Origin: Planctomycetota bacterium
Lineage (GTDB): Bacteria; Planctomycetota; Phycisphaerae; Sedimentisphaerales; Anaerobacaceae
NCBI GenBank assembly: GCA_023481165.1
Contig: JAMCWO010000012.1
Location: 1 to 37,942, forward strand
Reading direction: 5' to 3'
Length of the DNA: 37,942 nucleotides
Position numbers and translations under genes: made by a program. The notes beneath the pieces are model-generated. The model ran no database searches, was not told the origin of the DNA, and saw only the letters and a list, made by a program, of their open reading frames with translations. Shown piece by piece: positions 6,782-14,258 of the stretch. Position 1 is the stretch's first letter. Each line of letters begins with the position of its first letter.

Positions 6782-8782
6782 ATGGATCTGCAGAACAAGT
6801 CGCTTCCTGAAATCACGATCAAGGGCGTCATTCTCGGCGTGCTGCTGGCGATGGTCCTGGCGGCGGCCAACGCCTACCTGGGCCTGTTCGCCGGCATGAC
6901 GGTCTCGGCCACGATTCCCGCGGCGGTCATCTCGATGGGGGTGCTGCGCTTCTTCAAACGCAACAACATCCTCGAAAACAACATCGTCCAGACCTGCGCC
7001 AGCGCGGGCGAGGCCATTGCCGCCGGCTGCATCTTCACGCTGCCGGCCCTGATCCTGCTGGGGACCTGGACGACGTTCGACTACAAGTGGGTCACGATCA
7101 TCGCGGGCTTCGGGGGCGTGCTCGGCGTGCTCTTCACCATTCCCCTGCGACGCAGCTTCATCGTGGATTCCAAGCTCCAGTTCCCCGAGGGCATCGCCAC
7201 AGCGAAAGTTCTGGAGAGCGGCCAGATGGGCGGCGAGGGCCTGCGCCAGATCGTCAACACCGGCCTGGTCGGCGGGGGCTTCAAGGTGGTGGGGGATCTG
7301 GTAGGCGTGTGGCCCGACAAGCTGCAGGTCAGCTGGGCCATCGGCCCGAGCGTTACGGCGTTCGGCGTGACGCTCAGTCCCGCGCTCCTCGCCGTCGGAC
7401 TGATCGTGGGCTTGAACATCGGCATCCTGATGTTCCTGGGCGGGGCCTTCAACTGGCTGGTCGCCATCCCCGTCTACTCGTACTTTCATCCCGCACCCGA
7501 AGGCGTGACCGCCGGCAACTGGGCCGAGACGATCTGGAGCGCCCAGACCCGCTTCATCGGCGTCGGCGCCATGCTCGTGGGTGGTCTGTGGACCGTGTTC
7601 AAAATGCGCAAGACCCTTCTCAAGGGCGTCACCAGCGGTTTGCAGGCGTATCGCTCGGTCGAGGGCGGCGGCCCCGCCGTCGAGGTCCCGCGCACCGAGC
7701 GCGACATGCCCATGAAGTGGATCCTGGTCCTGATGGTGTTGTCGGTGGTGCCGTTGTTCTTCGTCTATCATGCCTTCGTCCAAAAAGCTTCGGTCTCCAT
7801 CACGATGGCGGTGCTCATGCTCATCGCCGGGTTCGCGTTCTCGGCGGTGGCCGGTTATATGGCCGGTCTGGTCGGGTCGAGCAACAATCCGATTTCCGGC
7901 GTGACGATCACCACCATCGTGTTCTCCGCCTTTTTCCTGATGCTCCTGATCGGCAAAGGCGCCCCGATCGGTCCGGCGGCCGCGATCATCATCGGCGCCG
8001 TCGTCTGCTGTGCCGCTTCCATCGCCGGCGACAACCTTCAGGACCTCAAGACCGGCTACATCGTCGGGGCCACGCCCTGGAAGCAGCAGGTCAGGCGTGC
8101 GATCGGCACTCTCTCGGGGGCGGCGGTCGTGGCCCCGGTGCTTACGCTGCTGCAGAACGCCTACGGTTTTGCCGGCCAACCCACCCCGGCGACCCGGCCT
8201 CTGCCGGCCCCGCAGGCCAACGTCATGGCGGCGGTTGCCAAGGGCGTGTTCCAAGGAGGGCTGCCCTGGACCTTCATCTTCATCGGCATGGCGGTTGCGG
8301 TCGGCCTCATTGTTCTCAATGAGATCCTCGAGCGTAAGGGCAGCACCTTCCGCACGCCGGTACTGGCGGTGGCCATCGGTTTCTACCTGCCGTTTGCCCA
8401 ATCCGTGGCGATCTGTCTCGGCGGCGCCGTCGCCTCGCTGGTCAAGCGTGCCCTCGCCCGCCAGCGTGCGACCAAGGAAATGGAGGAGGCCTCGGAGCAA
8501 CGGAGCGTCCTGTTCGCCTCCGGCCTGATCACCGGCGAGGCCCTGATGGGCATCATCGTGGCGATCCCGGTCGTGCTCATGAAGAACAAGGGCTTGGAGC
8601 TGCCCCTGACCGCCCTTTGGGGGCAAAAGGCCGCCGACTGGCTGCCGGCGGTCCGCACGTGGATCGAAGGCTACGGCGCCTGGATCGGTTTGGTGATCCT
8701 GTTGCTGATCGCTGTCTGGTCCTACTTCGCCAGCCGCCGGACCACGGGGATGCACTACCCCTTGGCAAAGGACAGCCAATAG
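6782..8782 (+). CDS. OPT-family oligopeptide transporter
   Basis: A 666-residue integral membrane protein with about 15-16 hydrophobic segments. Its N-terminus 'LPEITIKGVILGVLLAMVLAAANAYLGLFAGMTVSATIPAAV' and the conserved 'FPEG.A.A.VL' (residues about 135-147) are typical of bacterial OPT transporters. Members move oligopeptides or metal chelates with protons. AAGGAG at 6765-6770 lies 11 nt before ATG. It follows the exported peptidase in an apparent operon and is followed by an M20 dipeptidase gene, giving a logical route of extracellular trimming, uptake and cytoplasmic hydrolysis. The substrate is inferred from neighbours only. Confidence 0.88.
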   Translation: MDLQNKSLPEITIKGVILGVLLAMVLAAANAYLGLFAGMTVSATIPAAVISMGVLRFFKRNNILENNIVQTCASAGEAIAAGCIFTLPALILLGTWTTFDYKWVTIIAGFGGVLGVLFTIPLRRSFIVDSKLQFPEGIATAKVLESGQMGGEGLRQIVNTGLVGGGFKVVGDLVGVWPDKLQVSWAIGPSVTAFGVTLSPALLAVGLIVGLNIGILMFLGGAFNWLVAIPVYSYFHPAPEGVTAGNWAETIWSAQTRFIGVGAMLVGGLWTVFKMRKTLLKGVTSGLQAYRSVEGGGPAVEVPRTERDMPMKWILVLMVLSVVPLFFVYHAFVQKASVSITMAVLMLIAGFAFSAVAGYMAGLVGSSNNPISGVTITTIVFSAFFLMLLIGKGAPIGPAAAIIIGAVVCCAASIAGDNLQDLKTGYIVGATPWKQQVRRAIGTLSGAAVVAPVLTLLQNAYGFAGQPTPATRPLPAPQANVMAAVAKGVFQGGLPWTFIFIGMAVAVGLIVLNEILERKGSTFRTPVLAVAIGFYLPFAQSVAICLGGAVASLVKRALARQRATKEMEEASEQRSVLFASGLITGEALMGIIVAIPVVLMKNKGLELPLTALWGQKAADWLPAVRTWIEGYGAWIGLVILLLIAVWSYFASRRTTGMHYPLAKDSQ

Positions 8783-8785
8783 CGG

Positions 8786-8898
8786 CGTAGGGTGGGGCCC
8801 CCAAACGCGGAAGTTTGCGTTTGGGAACCCTGCGCTGTGCCCACCAGTCTGTCGGCTGGTCTAACCCTGGGGAATTGGTGGGCACAGCCCACCCTACG
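8786..8898. repeat. Composite multi-stem repeat (outer arms cgtagggtggg/cccaccctacg)
   Basis: An 11-bp perfect outer inverted repeat (8786-8796 with 8888-8898) encloses two inner hairpins: CCAAACGC (8801-8808) with GCGTTTGG (8817-8824), and CTGTGCCCACCA (8835-8846) with TGGTGGGCACAG (8876-8887). The RNA or single-strand form would be a three-way junction. It fills the gap between the OPT gene and the M20 gene. A shorter relative starts at about 14072. Non-coding; probably a dispersed mobile-type repeat. Confidence 0.7.
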
Positions 8899-9030
8899 GA
8901 AGTCGTCGTATCTCGGCAGCCGACCCGAGGAATTCCCTATAGCCAGATGGGGCATGCGCCCGGTAGAATAGCCGCAGGAATGAACCAACGCGGGCGCGGA
9001 ATGCCCGGCTTGATCAGGAGGATGCAGAGA

Positions 9031-10502
9031 ATGACGGATCGAGTGGAAGCCTACATCGACGCGAACCAGAACCGCTTTGTCGAAGAGCTGATGCAGTTCA
9101 TGCGCATCCCGTCGGTCAGCGCCCAGGAGAAGCACGATGGCGACACGCGGGCCTGCGCCCAGTGGATCGCCGACCACTTGAAGGGACTGGGCTTCGAGGC
9201 CGGCTTGATCGACATCGGCGGCAAGCCAATCGTCCGCGCTGTCAGGAAGGGCAACAGCGCCAAGCGCGTGCTGATCTACGGTCACTACGATGTCCAGCCG
9301 GAGGACCCGCTCGATCAATGGAAGACCCCGCCCTTCGAGCCGACGATCCGTGACGGCATCCTCTATGGCCGGGGCTCGACCGATGACAAAGGCCAGGTCT
9401 TCACGCATGTCAAGGCGGTCGAGGCCCTGCTCAAGACCGAAGGCGAGCTCCCCTGCGGCGTGGTGTTCCTGCTGGAGGGCGAGGAAGAGTCCGGCGGCGA
9501 TGCTTTGGCCCGTTATGTTAGCCAAGCCAAAGACGAGCTCAAGCCGGACGCCGTAGTTATCTCCGACAGCACGATGTACGATGCCAACACGCCCGCGATT
9601 ACCTACGGCCTGCGCGGCATCATCGCCCTGGAGTTCACCGTTCGCGGCCCCGCCATGGACGTCCATTCCGGCGCCTACGGCGGGGGCATCGCCAACCCGG
9701 TGCTGGTCCTGGCGCAGATGCTGGCCAAGTGCGTCTCGCCGAAAGGCAAGGTCCTGATCCCGCACTTCTACGATGAGGTAGTGCCCCTGCAGCCGTGGGA
9801 GCGGCAGAGCTTCCGCAAGCTGAAGTTCGACGATGCGGCCCTGGCGAAGGAATTGAACGTGCCCCGCCTGCACGGCGAGAGCGGCTACCGAACGCTGGAG
9901 CGGCTCTGGGCCCGGCCGACCTTCGAGATCAACGGCATCTTCGGCGGCTACCAGGGCCAGCGATCCAAGACGATCATCCCCGCCTGCACGGCGAGAGCGG
10001 CTACCGAACGCTGGAGCGGCTCTGGGCCCGGCCGACCTTCGAGATCAACGGCATCTTCGGCGGCTACCAGGGCCAGCGATCCAAGACGATCATCCCCGCC
10101 TTCGCCACGGCCAAGGTCACGTGCCGCCTGGTGGCGAACCAGGACCCGGCCCGCACCCGCGACCTGGTACTCGATCATATCCGCTCCCTCTGCCCCGACA
10201 CGGTCCGCCTCGAAACCAACGAGTTCGGGGCCAGCCCGCCGGTGTTGTTCGACGTGGACAGCCCGATGATCCGCGCCGCCCAAGAGGCCCTGCGCCAGGG
10301 CTTCGGCCACGAGACCGTCTTCATCCGTTCCGGCGGCTCGATCCCGGTGGTCAGCACGTTCGTCGAGCAGTTCGGCTGCCCGGTGGTCCTGATGGGCTTC
10401 GGCTTGGACAGCGATGGCCCGCACAGTCCCAACGAGCATTTCAGTCTCGACAGCTTCCGCCGCGGTACCAAAGCCGCCGCCCACCTGCTCCGGGCGATCT
10501 GA
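9031..10502 (+). pseudogene. M20-family dipeptidase, frameshifted by a 116-bp tandem duplication
   Basis: The intact part shows M20 metal ligands: 'YGHYDVQP' (His, Asp), 'GRGSTDDKGQ' (bridging Asp) and 'LLEGEEESGG' (Glu pair). With one duplicate copy removed the protein would be 451 residues, the normal size for a cytoplasmic M20 dipeptidase. As it stands, bases 9862-9977 are repeated exactly at 9978-10093. Because 116 is not a multiple of 3, the frame shifts, the product stops at 10269 and the true C-terminal half (ending '...FRRGTKAAAHLLRAI', stop 10502) is out of frame. The start is ATG 9031, with AGGAGG at 9016-9021; ATG 9022 is too close to it. It probably belonged with the M2 peptidase and OPT transporter. 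An assembly error or a reversible variant cannot be excluded. Confidence 0.85.
9862..10093. repeat. Perfect tandem duplication, two copies of 116 bp
   Basis: Bases 9862-9977 and 9978-10093 are identical at every position. The 8-bp word CCCCGCCT begins both copies and recurs at 10094-10101, so the duplication is bounded by short homology, as expected from replication slippage. It disrupts the M20 dipeptidase gene. Confidence 0.95.
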
Positions 10503-10599
10503 ATAGTGCGTGTCTCACGTTTCTATGGGACGTGATGGTTTGGGTTGCGCATTTGGCCTTATCATCAGCCAGTTCCGCTGTGAGTTCGCAAGCGCTAAT

Positions 10600-10725
10600 C
10601 ATTTACTAAAATAGGGAAGATTAGTATATGCTTCAAAACGTCGACCGATATACTAAAGTAGTACATTTTAGTATATCATTCGACAGGTGAAACCGATATA
10701 CTAATAATCTGAATGTTAGTATAAC
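10600..10725. promoter_or_regulatory. Three tandem 31-bp inverted repeats (GATATACTAA-N11-TTAGTATATC), probable operator array
   Basis: An AT-rich island in GC-rich DNA. Three dyads occupy 10600-10630, 10647-10677 and 10695-10725. Each has 10-bp arms separated by exactly 11 bp; dyad 2 is perfect, dyads 1 and 3 have one mismatch each. Start-to-start distances are 47 and 48 bp, and matching arms within a dyad lie 21 bp apart, about two helical turns. The array ends 34 bp before the Fic-like gene at 10760. Most likely it binds the winged-helix domain of that gene's product. An iteron or attachment role is less likely because no replication or recombination gene adjoins. Confidence 0.7.
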
Positions 10726-10759
10726 TTGACGCCTATGGCTTGCCCAAGAAGGCCATGCC

Positions 10760-11065
10760 ATGAGAATGCCAAGCAGACCACCAAGCTTGGGAAGCATACT
10801 TTCCAAGATTCAAGTGGAGCGACTGGAGACGATCCTGCGAACAGATCTCAAGGCTCCTGCGAAAGGGAAGTATCTTCATTGGCACCCCAACCAGCGGTAC
10901 ACGTTTAGATCGCATCAAATGAGCCATAACGTCGTCTATCAGACCGCGCGGACGGACCTGCTCGATCTGGAAAGTCGGCACCTGCTCGTAAGTCGAAAGG
11001 TAGGTAGGACTTGGTATTTTACGCCGGCGCCGGATCTTGAAGAGAAACTGTCGAGGTTGGATTGA
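10760..11065 (+). pseudogene. Fic-family protein lacking the Fic core (N-terminal tip joined to C-terminal winged helix)
   Basis: The 101-residue product starts like bacterial Fic proteins ('MRMPSRPPSLGSIL' then 'KGKYLHW', residues about 35-41). It then jumps to the usual C-terminal winged-helix region of the same family ('VVYQTARTDLLDLESRHLLVSRKVGRTWYFTPAPDLEEKL'). The whole catalytic part, including the HxFx(D/E)GNGRxxR loop that AMPylates targets, is missing, with the join at about residue 44. It could still make a small DNA-binding protein, which would fit the dyad array just upstream. Treated as an internal deletion; a functional mini-regulator is an open alternative. Confidence 0.6.
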
Positions 11066-11084
11066 CGGGGCCACACGTGCGCCC

Positions 11085-11765
11085 TTATTTGATTTCTTTG
11101 CCGGCGAGGAGGACGACGTATTCGCCTTTGGGGGTATCTTCGAGGTGGGCGAGTAGCTCGGACAGCAATGCTCGGCGAACGGTCTCGTGGATTTTCGTCA
11201 GCTCTTTCGCGATCGCGGCGGGGCGGTCGCCGAAGACGGCCAGGGCATCCTCCAGGAGCTTCCGCACGCGAAAGGGACTCTCGTAGTAGATGAGCGTGTA
11301 AGGCGAGTCCCGGTCGGCTTCGAGAAAATGGCGGCGCTGGCCCGGCTTGTGCGGCGGAAAGCCCCGGAAAGTGAAGCTGTACACGGGCAGGCCCGAGAGC
11401 ACCAGGGCCATGATGAGGGCGGTCGGGCCGGGAATGACCGTGACCTCGATCCCGGCGTGGATCGCCTCCCGCACGAGGACGAAGCCGGGATCGGAGATCC
11501 CCGGCGTGCCCGCACAGGTGACGACCGCGACCGATTTGCCCTCTTCCAGCAGTTGCAGGATCCGCGGCGTCGCCTGGCGCTCGTTATGCTCATGGAACGA
11601 CATCTGCGGCTTTTGAAGGTCGAAATGCTTGAGCAGCAGCCCGGTGTGGCGCGTATCCTCGCTGGCGATCAGGTCGACCTGCCGCAGTGTCTCCAGCGCC
11701 CGCAACGTGATGTCGCCCAGGTTGCCGATCGGTGTTGCCACGAGATAAAGCGTTCCACTCGTCAT
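11085..11765 (-). CDS. rsmI: 16S rRNA (cytidine-1402-2'-O)-methyltransferase RsmI
   Basis: A 226-residue SAM-dependent tetrapyrrole-methylase-fold protein. It has the N-terminal strand '[24 protein letters not shown]', the '[11 protein letters not shown]' loop, '[10 protein letters not shown]', '[12 protein letters not shown]' and 'FRGFPP', all hallmarks of RsmI, which 2'-O-methylates C1402 in the ribosomal P site. The length is slightly below the usual 270-280, lacking the small C-terminal extension. The loop before AGTP reads 'VTC' where most family members have a '(S/N)D' pair. It begins 3 bp after the rsmE stop on the same strand, so the pair is an operon for 16S rRNA modification. Confidence 0.93.
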   Translation of the reverse strand: MTSGTLYLVATPIGNLGDITLRALETLRQVDLIASEDTRHTGLLLKHFDLQKPQMSFHEHNERQATPRILQLLEEGKSVAVVTCAGTPGISDPGFVLVREAIHAGIEVTVIPGPTALIMALVLSGLPVYSFTFRGFPPHKPGQRRHFLEADRDSPYTLIYYESPFRVRKLLEDALAVFGDRPAAIAKELTKIHETVRRALLSELLAHLEDTPKGEYVVLLAGKEIK

Positions 11766-11768
11766 GGC

Positions 11769-12521
11769 CTACGATCCCATCTCGCCCAACTCGTACAGAA
11801 TCAGGGCACAGGTTACGATGGCGGCGGTCTCGGTCCGCAGGATGCGCGGGCCCAAGCCGACCGCCAGCGCACCTTGATCGCGGGCGAGTTTCACCTCCTC
11901 GTCCGTCAATCCTCCTTCCGGGCCGATCAGCAGCGCAAGGGAAGGGTCCGGGCGTTCCATCCCGCGCAGGGCCTCGCGCAGGCTCACCGTTTCGGACGGT
12001 GCGGCAATCAGGAAGCGGTCGAAACCCACGAACCGCGAGAACACCTCGGCAAACGGGACAACCGGTTCGAGCCTGGGAATTCGGCCCCGGTGCGCTTGCT
12101 CCGCCGCCTCGGTGAGGATCCGCTGCCAGCGGTCGCGCTTGTTCTCTTCGATCTGCTTCGTCCGCACGAGTCCCCGCGCCGTCAGGACCGGCACGATCTG
12201 CGCCACGCCAACCTCCGTGGCCTTTTGCAGCACCCACTCGAACTTCTCGCGGATCAACAGACTCTGAAAGAGCGTAAGCTGAACCTTCGGCTCACCGGCG
12301 GCCGGGCGTGTGATTACCACTCGCCCAATCGTCTCTTTCGGATTGACCGCCGTCAGCACCACGTCATACTCAGCCCCCCGGTCGTCCAAGACCACGACTG
12401 TATCTCCCACGTCCAGGCGCAGAACCTGGCGGACCTGGTGCGCCTGCTCCCGGCTCAGCCGGACCAGCTCACCCTCAAAACTCGACGCCGGAACAAAAAA
12501 GCGGTTCGTGCTCATGCTCAT
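11769..12521 (-). CDS. rsmE: 16S rRNA (uracil-1498-N3)-methyltransferase RsmE
   Basis: A 250-residue SPOUT-class methyltransferase. The N-terminal PUA-like part reads 'NRFFVPASSFEGELVRLSREQAHQVRQVLRL'. The C-terminal trefoil-knot motifs are 'QKATEVGVAQIVPVLT', 'LLIGPEGGLTDEEV' and 'LGPRILRTETA', as in RsmE, which makes m3U1498 in helix 44 of 16S rRNA. Full length for the family. First gene of the rsmE-rsmI pair; the start may be either of two close Met codons (12521 or 12515). Confidence 0.94.
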   Translation of the reverse strand: MSMSTNRFFVPASSFEGELVRLSREQAHQVRQVLRLDVGDTVVVLDDRGAEYDVVLTAVNPKETIGRVVITRPAAGEPKVQLTLFQSLLIREKFEWVLQKATEVGVAQIVPVLTARGLVRTKQIEENKRDRWQRILTEAAEQAHRGRIPRLEPVVPFAEVFSRFVGFDRFLIAAPSETVSLREALRGMERPDPSLALLIGPEGGLTDEEVKLARDQGALAVGLGPRILRTETAAIVTCALILYELGEMGS

Positions 12522-12543
12522 ACTGCCGGATCAAACCAGTACT

Positions 12544-12672
12544 TCATTCGTGCAATTCCTTGAGAACGTCCTCGCCGGGGATCAACTCCACCGTACCCTC
12601 ATCAATCTCACGGCAGCGCCGGGCGATCTCTGCCTTCCACTTGCTGCTCACGTCTTGCGTCTCTCGGCTCAT
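12544..12672 (-). pseudogene. Addiction-module antitoxin component, C-terminal part
   Basis: A 42-residue frame 'MSRETQDVSSKWKAEIARRC' continuing 'REIDEGTVELIPGEDVLKEL' ends like the putative addiction module component family, whose tail is typically 'W.xEIxRRxxEIDxGxVxxIPxExV'. Family members are about 70-80 residues; the N-terminal helix is absent here. No RelE-like toxin gene adjoins. It lies 22 bp upstream of rsmE on the same strand and may be transcribed with it. It is either a truncated relic or a short, unpaired antitoxin. Confidence 0.5.
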
Positions 12673-12879
12673 ACGGCATGACTCCGTGATCGCGACTTCA
12701 TTGGAATTCCCTGGTCGGATTATAGGAAGCGGTCCCCCTGACGTCAACGAGAGGCTGGCACGATGACCCGTGCCAGGCGGGCAATGGATTTTCCACTTGC
12801 GGCCCATGCGCCGTGCGACAACACTATGATCGTTGGCTGTGCAGGCTATTGGTTGGTCAGGCGTATTTACGGCCGGTTC

Positions 12880-13539
12880 ATGTTTGAGATCCTGTACGAG
12901 GACGAAGATATCATTGCGGTCAACAAGCCGGAGGGCTTGTCGGCGATTCCCGAGCGGCAGCCGGAGCCGGCGGTGCGCAACGAATCGCTCTTCGAGAAGC
13001 TCTCGGCCCAGCGGAGCGAGAAGCTCTACATCATCCACCGGATCGACAAGGACACCTCCGGCGTGATCATCTTCGGCAAAAGCGCCGACGCCCACCGCCA
13101 CTTCGGCCGCCAGTTCGAGCGGCGCACGACGCAGAAGGTGTACCTGGCCCTGGTCCACGGCCTGGTCGCCGCCGAGCAGGGCATCATCGACAAGCCGCTG
13201 AGCCAGTTCGGCTCCGGCCGGGTCGGCATCAACCCCCAGCACGGCCGCGCCGCCGTGACGGAGTATCTCGTGCTCCACCGCTTTGCGGCCCACACGCTCC
13301 TCGAAGCCTATCCCAAAACCGGCCGGCGGCACCAGATCCGCGTGCACCTCTACAGCATCGGCCACGCCATCGTCGGCGACCGCCGCTACGGCGACTTGCC
13401 CCTCCAGCGGCAGTACCCCCGGATGATGCTCCACGCCCAGAAGCTGACGATCCGCCTGCGGAACGACCAGCTCCTGACCCTCGAAGCCCCCATCCCCGAA
13501 TCCTTCGATCGCGTCCTCCAGACGATCGAAAGCGCGTAG
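12880..13539 (+). CDS. RluA-family pseudouridine synthase
   Basis: A 219-residue protein with the RluA-type catalytic box 'HRIDKDTSG' (Asp nucleophile) preceded by 'EDEDIIAVNKPEGL' and followed by 'KVYLALVHG', 'GRRHQIRVHLYSIGHAIVGDRRYG' and 'RMMLHAQ'. These enzymes convert uridine to pseudouridine in 23S rRNA or tRNA. There is no N-terminal S4 domain, so it resembles RluA more than RluD or RluC; the exact target base cannot be told. The frame is open upstream to 12763, but ATG 12880 fits the family N-terminus. Its stop codon runs into a palindromic repeat (13539-13562). Confidence 0.88.
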   Translation: MFEILYEDEDIIAVNKPEGLSAIPERQPEPAVRNESLFEKLSAQRSEKLYIIHRIDKDTSGVIIFGKSADAHRHFGRQFERRTTQKVYLALVHGLVAAEQGIIDKPLSQFGSGRVGINPQHGRAAVTEYLVLHRFAAHTLLEAYPKTGRRHQIRVHLYSIGHAIVGDRRYGDLPLQRQYPRMMLHAQKLTIRLRNDQLLTLEAPIPESFDRVLQTIESA

Positions 13540-13562
13540 TAGGGGCGAATCATCATTCGCCC
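13539..13562. repeat. GGGGCGAAT/ATTCGCCC palindromic repeat, copy 1
   Basis: GTAGGGGCGAAT-catc-ATTCGCCC immediately follows the pseudouridine synthase stop. Relatives lie at 29594-29621 and 37843-37866. It resembles a REP/BIME-type dispersed palindrome and may fold at the 3' end of the transcript. Confidence 0.75.
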
Positions 13563-13567
13563 GATTT

Positions 13568-13822
13568 GGGAAATTGGCTTCGTTTCGCACGTTGTGCCCT
13601 CGTCCCAGGCCCCGTGGCCCCGTCCCACCCGGTGCCGCCGGGAATTGGGTTCTTTTGCACATTTGCCTCCCGCACGGGTGGCAGCATCAAGGCTCCGGGC
13701 CCTGGCGACGGTCCACCCGGCCTGTCCGGGGCCGATTGGCTTTGTTTGTACCGCATCGTGCGTCCCTCGTCCCCCAGGCCTTGTCCCGCCCGGCCAGGCC
13801 GGGAATTGGCTTTGTTTGCACA
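13568..13822. repeat. Four degenerate tandem copies of a 70-91 bp repeat with core GGAATTGGCTTTGTTTGCAC
   Basis: The core appears at 13568-13590, 13640-13660, 13728-13751 and 13801-13822. Distances between equivalent bases are 71, 91 and 70. The DNA between copies 1-2 and 3-4 is also related (ccctcgtccc...ccgggaattgg), so the unit is the whole 70-bp block. Two diverged cores lie at about 890 and 1040. In the reverse direction the cores translate as 'TKPI', 'KRTQFPA' or 'KANFP', which creates spurious open frames. Unlike a CRISPR, repeats and spacers are both degenerate. Function unknown. Confidence 0.7.
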
Positions 13823-14258
13823 ACCGGCCCCGGCGGAGACCCAGAGGGCGGAGGCTGGCCCCTGCTTGCTGAGGCCCCGTTTGACCGGGAACTGAGAAAT
13901 GCCAACTGACTACTGTGACCATATAGTTTAACCATAACAAGACGCTTCTCGACGCCCCCATGTTGACGTCGAATCTCAAAATTCCGCAGAAATTCTCTCC
14001 GCCGGACCCACGCCGCCTGAAGGGCGTGGGGACGGAGGACAGCAGGCCGGAGGCGATAGGCAGGAGGCCGTAGGGTGGTTCTGGGCCCCCCAATCACAAG
14101 GTATCGCGATTGGGGACCCCTTCAGCCCATGCGGGTCGGGATGTTCATCCCCAGATGAGACGAGTGCGAGCGCAGCGCGGCAATCTCAGATTTGCGCAGA
14201 TTCGGTCATCAGTTCCCCCCGTCCCCGTCCAAAGAACGTACCTGACATCGGCCCGCCC
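13823..14258. repeat. Gene-free stretch with a 'gtagggtgg...ccccaatc' stem-loop repeat at about 14072-14120
   Basis: No gene is supported. At 14072 GTAGGGTGG is followed by a stem CCCCAATC...GATTGGGG and ACCCC, the same plan as the left half of the composite repeat at 8786-8824 although the loop sequences differ. The remainder, just beyond the 3' end of the methyltransferase gene at 14259, shows no feature I can name. Confidence 0.45.

Noticed and set aside
5377-8779. Very long reverse frames (5377-6870 and 6701-8779) opposite the peptidase and OPT genes
   Set aside because: They mirror high-GC third positions of real forward genes, are rich in His, Arg, Gly and Asp low-complexity runs and show no domain.
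8815-9030. N-terminal extension of the M20 dipeptidase
   Set aside because: It would translate the composite repeat; AGGAGG precedes ATG 9031.
12763-12879. Upstream extension of the pseudouridine synthase
   Set aside because: The residues do not match the family, while Met 12880 begins exactly where the family does.
12544-13662. A single 372-residue reverse gene
   Set aside because: Only its last 42 residues look like a protein; the rest is antisense to the pseudouridine synthase and to repeats.
13568-13822. CRISPR array
   Set aside because: Repeats are degenerate, unit length varies (70-91 bp), the DNA between repeats is itself related, and no cas gene is present.
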